This document shows, piece by piece, positions 1 to 12,161 of a DNA stretch of 64,000 nucleotides. The first letter of the stretch is position 1. Every line of letters begins with the position of its first letter. A model generated the notes under the pieces. The model was not told where the DNA came from. It worked only from the letters and a program-made list of their open reading frames with translations, and ran no database searches. Location: the NCBI RefSeq assembly GCF_964019385.1, contig NC_088650.1, forward strand, positions 32,398,839-32,462,838. Direction: 5' to 3'. Origin of the DNA: Sycon ciliatum. Its lineage: Eukaryota > Porifera > Calcarea > Leucosolenida > Sycettidae. A program made the translations under genes and the position numbers.

Positions 1-316
1 CATCGTAACCACTACGTTTCTTGTGCGTGTAGTCACCGTCTGACTGATGTTTACACACAGGAGGGAACGCATAGTTAGAACAAACAGAAATCCGCAGATC
101 TCCTCTGCTATTGTGACTAGCAATGCTACCTTGTCAAGGCACTGGATTTAATCTCCGGTATGTGAAAATAAACGTTTGTTTGGCACTCAATCTACTAGCT
201 AGCAGCAGGTCAATCATTAATTTTAGTTTGTGTGCAGCCAGCTGCCTGCACAAGCTCCACACACTCCACATGCACACCACAGAAATTTCTTTGATATGAT
301 TGTGTTTGTCAAACAC

Positions 317-420
317 TGATGTCACACACTGATGTCACACACTAATGTCACACACTAATGTCACACACTGATGTCACACACTAATGTCACACAGCGATGT
401 CACACACTGATGTTACACAG
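317..420. repeat. 13-bp minisatellite, about 8 copies
   Basis: Eight head-to-tail copies of a 13-bp unit, TGATGTCACACAC and one-base variants (TAATG, CGATG). No coding meaning is apparent. The preceding 300 bases contain nothing I can recognise. Confidence 0.85.
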
Positions 421-613
421 TGACCAAGTGCTAGTATTAATATGCTTTAGATCAAGATTCTGGTTCACGGATAGGATCAGCTGCACACAGACCTGAAAAG
501 TTCATGTTTTCTTTGGTCGGTAGATCTCCTTCCACGGGGGGGGGGGGGGGTAGCCAGACGGGGAGGTCCATAGGCGGGGAGGTCCGTTGGCCTTCAAACG
601 GATGTCTTTTTTT

Positions 614-1120
614 AGTGGTGAAACGAATATACCGAATATTCGAATGTTCGTTCGGTTTGTCACATTCGAACGAATATTTCTCATGGCGAATATTCGCTAA
701 CCGGGTATGCAGAGTTTACCAGGCGACTTTAAACTTCCGTAACTTCGCGAATACTTGACCAAACCGCTTCATCGAAAGTTCCATCGGCTTTAGAAAACTC
801 TCAGCTGTCGTTTCGAAGCAACCCGGACGCGATCCGGGGTCCTGGAATGGAGTTGTGGCGGTCGACCGAAAATCACGTATTGCGCTGTTTTTTGAGCGTG
901 TAAAATGCACTTTAGCTGGGGATTTTGTGAAAATTGACCTAGAAATGATGGAGAAATATGTGCCTTCGTTTGTCACGCCTAATGATAGTGACAATATCCA
1001 ATAAAATGACTGAAAGGAGGGTGTGTGATGTCATCCGTGTTAACGAAAGAATATTCGTTCGTTCGTTCGTTAAGCCAACGAATATTCGGCTACTGGGTTT
1101 TGATATTCGTTTCACCACTA
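614..1120. mobile_element. hAT-like MITE with 8-bp target duplication
   Basis: The two ends are inverted copies of AGTGGTGAAACGAATAT, and further inside both arms are rich in CGAATATTCG. The element is flanked by CTTTTTTT at 606-613 and again at 1121-1128, an 8-bp duplication. An 8-bp duplication together with an AGTGG-type terminus is the pattern of hAT transposons. No transposase frame is present, so this is a non-autonomous copy of about 507 bp. It lies downstream of the last recognised exon of the minus-strand bHLH gene and may be in one of its introns. Because the flanking duplication is a T-run, the exact boundary is uncertain by a base. Confidence 0.75.
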
Positions 1121-1461
1121 CTTTTTTTACATCGACATGTTTACATTGTATACATGTTGTTCAGTACTAGCACGACTACAACACGAAACGACGTACAGTT
1201 ATGAACATGACTTTTGTAGGTGCACTACGTAGCTGGCTCTACTGCATGCATGCATGCTACCCCCTCCCCCCTCCCCCCCCCCCCCTCCCCGTCTGTGTGT
1301 GCATGCTTGACGAAGTTGACGAGAACAAGCAGCAAGTCGGGAGATTTTCCGTATTGGGAGGGAGATCGGGACATGTTTCAAAACCAACAAAAATCAGGAG
1401 ATCCCCCGACTGATCGGTAGATTTGGCACCTCTGTAGCCACGATGCAAAACTCAGTCTTAC

Positions 1462-2917
1462 GTTGTACTTTCTTGAGCAGTTCTATGATGGCCTTTAGTT
1501 TGTCTAGCTTGTCGCGCTTCTTGATGTCGGAACCAAAGGGCAGCATGCCGGTCATCGCTACGATCATCTCCTTCTGCGCCAACCGTCTCTTGCGTTCCAC
1601 TTCACTATGGCTGTCCCTGCACAGCACAAACACACAAAAACACACACATTCACGCATACACACACGCATTCACGCATACACACACACAGGCACACCCACA
1701 CACACACACAACACACATGCGCACGCACACAAACACGCACGCACACAAACACACACATGCATTATAGACATACACACAGGCATCTTTATAACTTGCATCC
1801 CAGACACAACGTTTGTCTTATAATAGCAGTGGTTGCTTCCACGGTAGAAGGGGAAGTATGTGTAGTGTACTGCCGGTCATCAACCAAGCATACTGCACAA
1901 GATAGCATGCGTTTCGGCATAGCTAACAAAAAAAACAAAACAAAATCACGGTTCGCGTGTGACTCGGCTGAAAGCCGAGTTTTCTGCATCCGCCGTGGGA
2001 ACGCCACCACCCTCTAGGATCAAAGGCGCAGAGATGCAGCGCCGCCGTGGGAACGCCACCACCCTCTAGGATCAAAGACGCAGATGCAGCACCTAAACAA
2101 CATAGCTACTACATGTAGAAAACAACACAATCTTCCAAATTTCAATTCATGCATTCTTACTTCATCTCACTCGCGGAGAGTGGCTTGGGCGCATCTGGCT
2201 TAGCCTGATGGGATTTCGATCGCTGAGAGGTGGACCTTTTCTCCGCTTTCGCAACGGGCAACACGGTTTTCCGCTTCGGTGCTACAGGTTTGGTTGGCGG
2301 GTTAGATGATGCCAGTGGCGTGTTGGTCGCCTCTGCATGGCTATGCGTCGTGTTGGAGTGATTGCATGTAGCCTGCATAGCAGCAGGGGCTGCTGTAGCT
2401 GTGGTCTCCAATCCCAAAGGGAAACCGGGCCTGTCGGGTAGTTGTTGGCTGTTGTCGTGATTGGGGCTAGATGAGACGGCATTCTGTCCTCCCGATCTAC
2501 AGTACAGCAATTACAGAGCACAAACACCGATGCACACAAACATTGATACACACAAACACACACAAACGCAAACATACAAACACACACAAACACACACACA
2601 CGTAGAGATGGCCTCAGCACTGGTTGTATCCAAAACACTACCCATAGCCACAACAATCCACAAGGGAACTATGCCCACTCAGCTGCTTTGTAGTTCACGA
2701 AGAAGACAGAAATGTGACAAAATTCGCAGTCAACTGAATGTCATACCTTTCTCCGCCAACAATGTGGGAGAACCCCCCACTTGATAGATCTGTACAAGAG
2801 GGAGCTGTAGGAGCTGCTGGATCTGGTACAAAGGATTGAAGGGCCGTGCCATAACCAATGTTCTGCAACATGTTGAGCATGAATTGTGCGCCATCCGCAG
2901 TGTCCGCGTTTGGAAGG
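1462..2917 (-). CDS. bHLH transcription factor, three exons of a longer gene
   Basis: Three minus-strand exons join in phase: 2917-2747 (56 codons; acceptor TTAG, donor AG|GTATGA), 2496-2161 (111 codons; acceptor GTAG, donor AA|GTAAGA) and 1616-1462 (51 codons; acceptor GCAG, donor AC|GTAAGA). Each junction rebuilds a codon (Arg, then Lys). The third exon encodes a basic helix-loop-helix domain. The basic region HSEVERKRR has the H-E-R pattern of E-box binders, followed by helix 1 up to MLPFG, a short loop, and helix 2 KLDKLKAIIELLKKVQ. The second exon is rich in Pro, Ser, Thr and Ala, and its end is basic. Start and stop codons lie outside the recognised exons. A short ATG-containing stretch near 3083-3017 does not join in phase. 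The role as a nuclear DNA-binding regulator is inferred from the domain. The bHLH subfamily is not resolved. Confidence 0.65.
1622..1775. repeat. CA-rich microsatellite in intron
   Basis: Imperfect (CA)n with ACG and CAT interruptions, located just upstream (minus sense) of the bHLH exon acceptor. Related CA tracts occur at 2519-2600 and 2922-2968, also in introns of the same gene. On the minus strand they read as TG-rich sequence next to acceptors and may serve as pyrimidine-poor polytracts. The apparent Val/Cys/Thr/His open frames over them are artefacts. Confidence 0.8.
1991..2090. repeat. ~51-bp tandem duplication within a dispersed repeat
   Basis: Two near-identical copies beginning GCCGTGGGAACGCCACCACC and ending GCAGATGCAGC. 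The same sequence ends the dispersed repeat at 37545-37800 and is fused to the truncated kinases near 51125 and 59250. This copy is in the intron between the second and third bHLH exons. Confidence 0.7.
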
Positions 2918-2969
2918 CTAACAACACATGCACACACACACACATACACACGCACGCACACACAAACAA

Positions 2970-4537
2970 GGAGAGAAGGTGAATGTACAGTTGCGTCAGC
3001 GCATCACTACACACCTTGGCGCTGTGCACAGAATCTTCACTCACGCCGACTAGATGAGAGAGCGTCTGATCTGGCCTCTCCATCGCTAAGGATTCCTGCC
3101 CAGCAGCAGATCACCGCGACATCTAGATTCATGCCTCTAATTCCACAAGATTTAGGTACTCATCATTTTCGGCATGAGAGCAAAAGGCCAAGTTAGGTGA
3201 ACAGAAATATTCGGTACAGAGAAGCAGTTCCCTATTGGATTATGTGTGTTAGTGTTTGTTCGGTTTATTGAAATTTTAGGTATGAAACAGATGCACCGAA
3301 AGTACCGAAAATAGAAGTACATCGAAAATTTGTGAAATTACAGTGTGTCTGCTCTCGGAGTGAACCCTATGCCCCACAATGCATGTAACCTCCATGTGTC
3401 CGACAATGCATGTAAAATTAAGAAGAGCGCCAGGGCGGCACTGAGGTGGTTCACTTCACAGTGTAGAGAAATGGATTGTGTAAGCTTCTGCACATTTTTA
3501 GGCTATCTTTCTTGGTTTGAATGCCTTGACTGAAGGGAACTGTGGTCACATTCTTTCCCAGAGCAATCTTTTCGACATGGCAACATGATACGCATGTGTC
3601 TGTAGCTGCCATGTCCAGTACCATCATCACCATGAGGTGCTGCAACAGACATTGGGCTCTTTTTGCCGACCTACATGTACGCGGCAAATCATGTTTGTCG
3701 CCGTGCATACACAATGAGTGCAACATACTGGCGCGAGTCGCCAGCGTGAGAATAAAGAAGAATGATAACAATAATATGCCGACAAAGTTTCAGTTAAAGT
3801 TGGATGTGCGTTATGGCAGAAGACAATGAGTTTATAAACACCAAGGGACTGACCTTCACTCAAATATACAGCATTGCCAAATACACAGCATTGCCAAATA
3901 CACAGCATTGCCCAATACACAGCATTGCCAAGCGTACTTACTTCGGAACCTGGTCACTTGCTGTCGCATGATTCGGGTACTCCATAATTGCTAGTCGGAA
4001 TAGCCACGGAAAACGCCAGGAAGAAGAATATTTCCTATTCCGTACAGGTGCACAGGTGCTTCTGAACACAATCCACTATGCAGTCCACAGTCCAATATGA
4101 AGTCCACAGTCCACTATACAGTCCACAGTCCACTGAACGTGCTACAGATCAATGTGACAGGCAGCAAAAAAAGTGAAACATGTCCGAAAATCACAACTAG
4201 TACGATATCGCCATATTTGGCAGCATGGAGCAATGTCACCACCGTTCACGATGTGTGTGTATGTGTGTGTGTGTGTGTGTGTGTGCACGATGTGTGTGTG
4301 TGTGTGTGTGTGTTTGTATGTGTGTGTGTGTGTGGGGGGGGGGGTGTTTGTGTGTGGATGGGTGTATGGTGTGTGTGTGTGTGTGGGTGTGAGGGGGTAT
4401 GTGTGAAAGCCACTTGAAATAGATGTGCTGTGTAAACCAGGCTGAATAGTTGTGGTTGTGGTAGTTGTTGCTATCGCTTCACTGTTATCTACCGTCTGAT
4501 GATATCATTGCTGATGGGCTTCAAAGGTCAAGTGTCG

Positions 4538-4584
<47 letters not shown>

Positions 4585-5235
4585 ACAAGAAAACGTCCTA
4601 GGAAAACTCTTGACCTACCTTGCCTTGTGTGTCGGAGTAATGAGTGGGCACTTTTAAAATGTATAATAATTTTGTTCATAGATTTATCCCAAGGAAAGAT
4701 TTTTATTTTTTATCTACTTTTATCTTTATAGCACATATCCACGCCAGTGCAGAGATTCGTTGTATTTCTCGGGAAACATTTTCAGTTGCAAATATGGCAT
4801 CTGGTGTGTTCTTTATTGTCGATTCTTTTCCTGACTTCTCCAGTCAGTTTTGAGTCTCACCAGTGTCCCTGCCCTCCCACCCGTCATTTCTGTGCATCTT
4901 ATCATTGCTTTTTTTTATCACTTTTTGCCGTGATGTGCTTGCCATGCCTACATGACGCCTAATCGCCATTGGGGATATACACCCGGTTTTTTCCCTCACA
5001 AGTGCATCCGCCGGCGCGAGGTTTTTTTCCCGGCTGGCTAGGTCCAGAAACATTAATCTGACGGTCCCAAGTGGTTCTGCATCATGGCCTATTTCTGCTA
5101 TCCGCTGGCACACCTATTCTATCTGAGACACTCTGCTCTCAGTCGTTGCTTCCATACCTCACTCGTTATCCGGTTCACATCTGGCTGCGGCCAACTACCC
5201 TTCACTTTGTGTGTTGTCGCTGTTGCTGTCTATGT

Positions 5236-5308
<73 letters not shown>

Positions 5309-5528
5309 GCAACTTGTTGTTGGAGGAGGCAGTTTGCTCTTTTTGAGCTCTGTCTCATTGATGGATTAGCCACACTTGGCAGCCAAGTGCCGTATGGTGG
5401 AGACCAGGCCTTGGCTGCTGTGGCCCGTCCTGACAGCCTTGCGAGCTGTCGGGAGGTTTGTTGTACGCATTGCACTAGTCAGACGAAGTGGTTTGGGGAA
5501 TTTGTAGTTTTTTGAATTTGAATGAATT
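2970..5528. other. Intergenic stretch with simple repeats
   Basis: No convincing gene. It holds a 17-bp tandem AGCATTGCCAAATACAC (four copies, about 3868-3930), an imperfect 18-bp CAGTCCACAGTCCA array (about 4077-4135), and GT microsatellites at 4255-4400, 4539-4583 and 5238-5308. The last of these lies about 220 bp before the LINE start codon, so the 5' UTR of that element may begin upstream near 5000, but I see no clear boundary. Confidence 0.6.
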
Positions 5529-8500
5529 ATGGTCACAACGAGGAGGACGGGGAAGACGAAGGCGAAGGGGACACTGGTCACTGCGACATGGAACGTTCGG
5601 TCCTTGGTGGAGGACGCTGGTGATGCCAAAATATGCCGTAAAAATAAAAATGTCTCGGATACCGCCGTTGACAGGAAACTGGATTTTCTTGTGGAGGAAC
5701 TCGGCAGGTTCGGCGTGGACGTTGCTGGTATTCAGGAGACGAAATGGTTTGGAAGCGACGTCTGGCCTGCTGGGAGCGGTACGTTGTTACACTCTGGGAG
5801 GCCTTTGCCTTTGGGGAGTGAGCCCGGCCGCCGGAACGAGGGAGTTGGAATTTTGATGAATTCCGCCGTGACCGGGATGTGGAAGAGCGGAGGGGAGCAG
5901 TGGAGCGCCGTCAGTTCGCGTATTGTCACTGCTCGTCTTCTTGTCGCCAAGCGAGGTGATAAACTCCCTGGTGGAGGTAAGCGACACGCAGATTTCTGTG
6001 TCTCTATCGTCAATGTTTATGCTCCAACGAGTAAAGCCCCACCGAACGTAAGACGCAAGTTTTTCGATGACTTGCAACGAGTTGTGGACAGTATCCCATC
6101 CAGAGATGTTCTTGTGCTCCTTGGGGATTTGAACGCGCGCGTCGGGTCCAGCACTGACTATGCAGACAGCGCTGTGAGTCGTATCGATGGCATGCCAGGG
6201 GATGAGCGGATGTGGGGTTGTGTCTTGGGCCAATTTGGCCTTGGAAATTGCAATCGGGCTGGTGAGGAGCTGTTGTCATTCTGTGCAGCTAATCAATTGT
6301 CAGTAATGAATACATGGTACAAGAAGGGACGAAGTAAGCGTGGAACATGGACTCATCCAGCCACTCGCCAAGTGCATCTCATTGATTATGTCATCATGCG
6401 TACAGCTCATTGCTGCTACTGTAAGGACGTTGGTGTTGTCCGCGGCGCACTGTGCTGGACTGACCACTACATGGTTCGGGCCAAGCTTGTCCTGGACTTC
6501 GTCCAACGTAGATCCACTGTCCCTAAGCGGAGGTCGTATGCCACCCATCGCCTGCGTGAGCCTGATACGTTACTGCAGTACCGAGAGTCAATGGAGGCAG
6601 CCTGTGGTGGCGCGGTCGGTGGTGGCCAGAGTGTTGAAGAGACCTGGAATTCCCTTCGTGATGACATCACCAGCGTAGCGGAGAGAACACTGGGCCATGG
6701 TCGGCGGCGGCAACCAGACTGGTTTCTGGAGAATAGGGCAGCATTGGAGCCACTTATTGAGGCGAAGCGACGTGCCCATGAACGAATGTTGTCGGCAGGC
6801 AATCAAACGACACGTTCCGGATTTAGATCAGCCCAGCGGTCGGTTGCGAGGGCGGTGCGTGGTGCAAAGGAACAATGGATCCGTGAGGTGGTCGGTGATG
6901 CTGAGCGTGCTCAAGGGGATGGCTGTGTGAGGTGGAAATGCATCCGAAAATTGCAGCGAGTGGATGATGGCAGGCGTACGGTCACACCCTCGGCGGTTTA
7001 TGATGGAGACGGACACCTTACTGACAGCCCGGAAAGTCTTGTTACGCGTTGGCATGCACACTTCGACAGAGTGCTCAACATTGCTAGTCAGTTTAGTATG
7101 CATGTCATTGATAACATGCCTACTGCTGAGCCGCGTCATGAACTTGACATGGCCCCGACATTTGAGGAGGTGATGGCTGCGATGCGGAGGATGAGTAGGG
7201 GCACGGCTGGTGGCTCGTCAGGTATTGTGCCGGAATTGGTGCTGGGTGGCGGTCTTGCTCTCCACCGGCGTATTCATTCTCTGATTTCCCAGATTTGGGC
7301 AGGTGGCTCCGTTGTTTCTGAGTGGCGCGACGCTGAGATTGTACCCATACCGAAGAAAGGCGACCTACGGTCATGTGACAATTGGCGAGGCATCAGCCTG
7401 TTGGATGTAGTCGGTAAGCTGTTTGCACGGGTTATCCAGGATCGCCTTCAGGAACTGTCCGAGGATGTGCTGCCTGAGTCACAGTGCGGTTTTAGGAAGG
7501 GACGTGGGTGCGTCGACATGGTGTTTGTGGCGCGCCAGCTAATCGAGAAGGCCATCGAACATGATACGCCACTGTATGTCATATTTGTCGACCTGAAGAA
7601 GGCTTATGACAGCATACCTCGTGAGGCGTTGTGGCTTGTCCTCGGGAAGCTCGGTATTCCACCTACCCTTCTCAGCTTGATTCGGTCCCTACATGTCGGC
7701 ATGAGGGCTCGGGTTCGTATATCTGGTCGCTTGACGGAGGACATATATGTTAGCAATGGTCTTCGCCAAGGCTGTACTCTTGCCCCCACCCTATTCAATC
7801 TGTATTTTGCTGCCGTAATGTCGTCTTGGCGTTCCCGCTCTTCTGTTCCCGGCGTGTCCCTGCGCTCACGCCCTGGCCGGAAGCTTGTTGGGGATCGAAC
7901 AACCAAGGCGCGACTGAACACGTACCAAGTTACCGAGTCCCAGTTCGCTGATGATGCCGCTGTATACACCACATCAAGAGAACATCTGGAGACCCTGGCA
8001 AACGAGTTCATCGCCTGTGCCTCTCAGTGGGGTCTCACTGTCAGCATCGCCAAGACAAAGGCCATAGCAGTCGGCCCGGGGGACCTACAACCTGATGTCG
8101 TCCTCGATGATGGTGGAGTTGTGGAGATGGTCTCCGGCTTTACTTACCTCGGTAGTGTGGTGAGTTGCGATGGGTCACTGGACGTGGAGATCACCTCCCG
8201 CTTGGCCAAGGCATCTCGTGTGTTTGGTTGCCTCCTGACCCCGATTTTCCGGTGCCGGGGTTTATCCATCGACATTAAGTGCACGGTATATCGCGCTTTT
8301 GTCCTGAGCACTCTGTTCTACGGTGCAGAGACATGGGCTGTGAAGGCTACCCACGTCCATCGGCTGACCGTCTTCCATCGCTCCTGTATTCGGTCTATCC
8401 TCGGTGTATCGCGGATCCAGCAGTGGGAGGACAGGCTCACATCGGCAGAATTGGGCAGGCGATTTGGCATGTCTCTTGACATCTCCGATTTGCTCCGACA

Positions 8501-8822
8501 GCATCGTCTGCGCTGGCTGGGGCACATTGCCCGTATGGAGGAACACCGCACTCCGCAGCAGATGGTATTTGGCGAGTTATATGCCACTCGCCCCCGCCAC
8601 GGTCCGAAGAAGCGATGGCGTGACGTTGTTGTCACTGATCTAGCTGCGGCACAGATCGGAGAGGGAGAATGGTTCCATCAAGCCCAGGATCGCCCAACCT
8701 GGAAGCGGTTGTGTCGTCAGCAGCCTCCTCCACCCGGACCGAAAGAGTTCCGTTGCGCATGTGGCCGTCCCTTTGGCCGCATTGGGGACCTGAGGAGGCA
8801 CGCCCCCCACTGCCGCGTCTGA
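5529..8822 (+). CDS. LINE endonuclease/reverse transcriptase (intact ORF2-like)
   Basis: A 1097-residue uninterrupted frame of a non-LTR retrotransposon. The N-terminal APE-type endonuclease shows WNVRS (21-25), QETKW (69-73), GDLNAR (199-204), IDY (285-287) and TDH (311-313). These are the metal-binding and catalytic stations of the AP endonuclease fold. The reverse transcriptase follows, with NWRGISLLDVVGKLFARV (618-635), motif A FVDLKKAYD (686-694), GLRQGCTLAPTLFN (744-757) and the catalytic FADD (806-809). A C-terminal Cys/His knuckle starts CACGRPFG and ends HAPHC. All catalytic residues are present, so the protein could nick and prime reverse transcription at chromosomal targets. No gag-like ORF1 is visible upstream and no poly(A) or short-repeat tail is obvious downstream. 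It ends in a GT-rich tract near 8862. Clade not assigned; the RT style suggests the RTE/CR1-like APE lineages. Confidence 0.93.
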   Translation: MVTTRRTGKTKAKGTLVTATWNVRSLVEDAGDAKICRKNKNVSDTAVDRKLDFLVEELGRFGVDVAGIQETKWFGSDVWPAGSGTLLHSGRPLPLGSEPGRRNEGVGILMNSAVTGMWKSGGEQWSAVSSRIVTARLLVAKRGDKLPGGGKRHADFCVSIVNVYAPTSKAPPNVRRKFFDDLQRVVDSIPSRDVLVLLGDLNARVGSSTDYADSAVSRIDGMPGDERMWGCVLGQFGLGNCNRAGEELLSFCAANQLSVMNTWYKKGRSKRGTWTHPATRQVHLIDYVIMRTAHCCYCKDVGVVRGALCWTDHYMVRAKLVLDFVQRRSTVPKRRSYATHRLREPDTLLQYRESMEAACGGAVGGGQSVEETWNSLRDDITSVAERTLGHGRRRQPDWFLENRAALEPLIEAKRRAHERMLSAGNQTTRSGFRSAQRSVARAVRGAKEQWIREVVGDAERAQGDGCVRWKCIRKLQRVDDGRRTVTPSAVYDGDGHLTDSPESLVTRWHAHFDRVLNIASQFSMHVIDNMPTAEPRHELDMAPTFEEVMAAMRRMSRGTAGGSSGIVPELVLGGGLALHRRIHSLISQIWAGGSVVSEWRDAEIVPIPKKGDLRSCDNWRGISLLDVVGKLFARVIQDRLQELSEDVLPESQCGFRKGRGCVDMVFVARQLIEKAIEHDTPLYVIFVDLKKAYDSIPREALWLVLGKLGIPPTLLSLIRSLHVGMRARVRISGRLTEDIYVSNGLRQGCTLAPTLFNLYFAAVMSSWRSRSSVPGVSLRSRPGRKLVGDRTTKARLNTYQVTESQFADDAAVYTTSREHLETLANEFIACASQWGLTVSIAKTKAIAVGPGDLQPDVVLDDGGVVEMVSGFTYLGSVVSCDGSLDVEITSRLAKASRVFGCLLTPIFRCRGLSIDIKCTVYRAFVLSTLFYGAETWAVKATHVHRLTVFHRSCIRSILGVSRIQQWEDRLTSAELGRRFGMSLDISDLLRQHRLRWLGHIARMEEHRTPQQMVFGELYATRPRHGPKKRWRDVVVTDLAAAQIGEGEWFHQAQDRPTWKRLCRQQPPPPGPKEFRCACGRPFGRIGDLRRHAPHCRV

Positions 8823-8984
8823 GCCATCATCGCTACGCGATGGGCGTCCAAGGTCCAAGGTGTGTGTGTGTGTGTGCCAGTATATGTCTGAGTATATGTG
8901 TGTTAGTGCCAGTATACATTATGTTGAGCGAGAAGAACTCAACACTGTACAGCCAGTACATTTCGTCGGTCAATCCTTTCATCC

Positions 8985-11900
8985 AACTCCAAAGAAAGGG
9001 AGTTCGTCCGGTTGAAAATTCCGTCCATGAAACGGAACGTAAGAGTGTATTGAAAAGCTGGACAAATCGACATAAGTCCGGCATTAATTTTAATTTTATC
9101 CATAAGCTCCTTGGACGAAAATGATGAAATTAAATTCCAGACGAATATTAATTTTCTGCTTACAGTTACAGTGACTGGGGTGAGCGGGCATGCAGGCATA
9201 CGGCCAGTGACTGGGGTGAGGGGGCATGCAGACATACGACCAACAAATCACACAGGGATCCCCTGCATGGTGGGTTGGTACATTGTACTTCCTGATGCCC
9301 AATAAATCAACAAGTAAGTATTAGTTAGTTAGTTGTGCAGGACCATGAATCATGAATGGTGATGCTTTGGGAGTTTTCGATTTGCTCAGTACAGTAGGCT
9401 GTACTTGGCAGTATGGTGCCTGCTAAGTAAGTTAGTGCTAACTCACTGTCACATACTTGCACAGTCACACTCCATAGAATACTCCAGTCACACTGTCTGA
9501 GCAGGGAGTATTAGTGCTGGCAGCTTGTCCTGATCAGCCAAGCTCAGCTGATCATTTTCACTTTTCAGGCAGAATGCAGAATATGGACAAAGCCACATCA
9601 TACACGTGTCATGGTGTACATGTGCCATGCACTGGAGTGACGAGACACACTTAGGACAGTGCAGATTTTGGCAGTAACAGAGATTGACACCACGAAACTT
9701 AGTATCATCTACCACATGAACACACAGATAAGACATCTTTCCAAACCACAACAAACAGAATTATTCACAAATGCCACCACAGTGTCATCACCTACGAAAC
9801 ATCTATTTCTTGGTCCACTTCTAATTCTTTCCACCCAGAAAAAGGAACAATCAGCGGAATCATCGAATGACACAAAATTAATACAAAGTGCAGAATGTTA
9901 ATGTTAACGGCTTGTAGATCAACACAAGGGCATAGTTACAACTAACTTGTACAAGACAAGCAAACACAACAGTAACGTTAGTTGATAATTCTAAAAGAGG
10001 GTGTCGTCAGACTCGCTGCAAGTGCTAGTGAAGATGAGTATTGGTACTACTGTTATCGAGTACTATTGCAGTATACTAGTATTGATGTTTCGCTTTCAAA
10101 AATCATCATTGGATCCTCGATCTACCTGTATTCAAAGTAGTAGGAATTACCAGCTAACGCTCAGACCAGAGCAGAGAGTAAGATCAATCACCAATCAAGG
10201 AGCGTTCTACCTCTCCATGCTCAGCGCGCACTCGGCCGTCCAAAAAGTACCGTACGACTAGACACAAAACATTCATTGACTTGACTTTGTTCATTGGCGA
10301 AAATAAGAAGCTAACCACTAGATATCTTTCTTCGAAGTGCAGCTTTTCTCCTCTTACCACGCACAACGAACTCGACGGTGCCCAAAACGCTAAACAATCC
10401 TCTAATAGAACAGCCACACACGTAGATACAGCGTATCGCCGCCACATCCCCAACCAAAACTCAGAGCCTCCACTCGAGTGATCGTGAGGCCATTTCAAAA
10501 CACAAGTACTAGTAGTCCACGTACAAAACCATCATAAGACAAGGGGATCGATGCCTTACCGGTTAGGCTGGGGAGGATCGCACAGCCTACTTGCTCAGCG
10601 CCAAACTCCACAGCAAAGCGAAGGTGATGTCCAACAACAGCAACAGAATCAGCTCAGGCAATGACAGTACTCGTACTCGGCTGCAATACCATGTCAGGCA
10701 AGCCACTGGCCGGTGGTGATTCTAGAGTTTTGCAACAGCTCGCGTAGAAGACACCGATTAGACTGCCGTCTCCAGCTTGAAATAAGCACTTTGCTTCTGC
10801 TGTAGTCCTATAGTATAAGCGCCGTGGCACAAATCGCCGCTCAGCAGCTCAGCAGGTGCTCCTCCAGGCCGCAGAGACACACGAGCTTACTGCTTGGCCA
10901 GATGCTGCCTCCTCTCCTGCGCTCTCTCTCTCTCTCTCTCTCTTTCTGCCTCGGCCTGACCCGAACTGCTTCAACAGTCGATCTAGGAGGCAGTCGTGCA
11001 AACGTCCGCTGAAGCTCTACGTACGGTGTAAACGATCAAATGAGTAGACCGAACGGCAACCAGATAGAATCGAATCCATTGGAAAGACGTTCAGAACCAG
11101 CATTGGCGTTGGAGTGCGTTGACCGTTGGCAACAAGCCTAGTCTGTGCTGTCAATGACTACAAACTTTCAACAGCAAACTCGATCGGCGGCTGTTTGGAT
11201 CAAAAGTGCTCGCCTTCCCTCACGATAACGAGTTCTCCTCACCGACTTCAAATGAACAAAGCAGAGTTGCAATTTTCCTCATCGGTCCACGCAGAGTAGC
11301 TCCGTGTAGCTGAGACGAGGGAGACTCCACAGGCACAGGACACACAACTACGAAAATCGTACAAATCTGTGTCGGCTAGCTCAGGCCAGGGTCCTGCATG
11401 CACTAGGCTGGAGAATGCAGTCCTCCCAGTACTCGCAGTAGTTAGTACAGTGTATTCATCTACTACAGACAGTACAGTCAGTCTACACTGCACTGTACAG
11501 TCAGTACTACTACACAGTACATGTACTAGCAGTAGGTGTTATGAGACATGATGAGCGTGGATGGCCGTGGTTGCGGCGAAATTATACACAGTCATGAGTG
11601 TAGATCTACAATGACTATGATTGTACACATGTATGACTGACACAGTGCAGTCTGAAAAAGTGAATTCATGAAGTAACAGTTTACAACGATGGCTTCGCAA
11701 CTCGCAAGCCTTTCCTTGGCTCAGCGCGAGCTCGAGTTGTAGATCTACACTTCTACAGACTTGTGCTAGTTGTACTTGTAGGCTATCTACGAGTGGAGTT
11801 CACACTCACTCACGGTCACAGCTAGCTAGAGCTAGTACTTAGTAGAGGCTACCACTGAGTAGACCCAGGTGCTCGAAGTCCGTACATGGTATCCTAAGTT

Positions 11901-12158
11901 CGTACGCCCATAATTTCATGTTCTTTTATTGTATTCGACTCAAATATTTTATGGAGGGGACAGTGTGGTATGTTCTCCTCGCGTACCAATTTTCAGGGAT
12001 CTACGATAAGCAGAAGTCCCATACCACGCGAGTGGGTTTTCGAGTGCCCATACGAAATACAAATTGGGTTACATTTCATGCAAAAATCAACTTTGCCAAG
12101 ACCGATTTCGAACGGACACAGCGTCAAACAGACCTTCACTCAATCATCAAGAGCCAGC
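8985..12158. other. Gene-poor region
   Basis: Two direct copies of a ~36-bp unit lie at 9169-9240 (core GTGACTGGGGTGAG). A short CT tract is at 10921-10943. Otherwise unique-looking sequence with only short frames and no splice-supported exon, apart from the weak candidate listed separately. Confidence 0.5.
9518..9754 (-). CDS. Possible Cys/His-rich exon
   Basis: A minus-strand frame of about 80 residues contains a dense Cys/His cluster (CYCQNLHCPKC, then AHVHHDTC and WLCPYSAFC) that resembles a small zinc-binding module. No partner exon or strong splice pair was found, and no family was recognised. It could be chance or a relic. Confidence 0.2.
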
Positions 12159-12161
12159 TTA

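Noticed and set aside
716..994. 92-residue minus-strand frame
   Set aside because: Lies wholly inside the hAT-like MITE and shows no transposase motif.
3017..3083. First exon of the bHLH gene (ATGGAGAGGCC...)
   Set aside because: Neither GGC|GTGAGT nor AAG|GTGTGT gives the phase required by the next exon.
10086..10112. Hammerhead candidate around GATGTTTCGC...TCATCATT
   Set aside because: The inverse strand reads AUGAUGA rather than CUGAUGA and no stem I can be formed.
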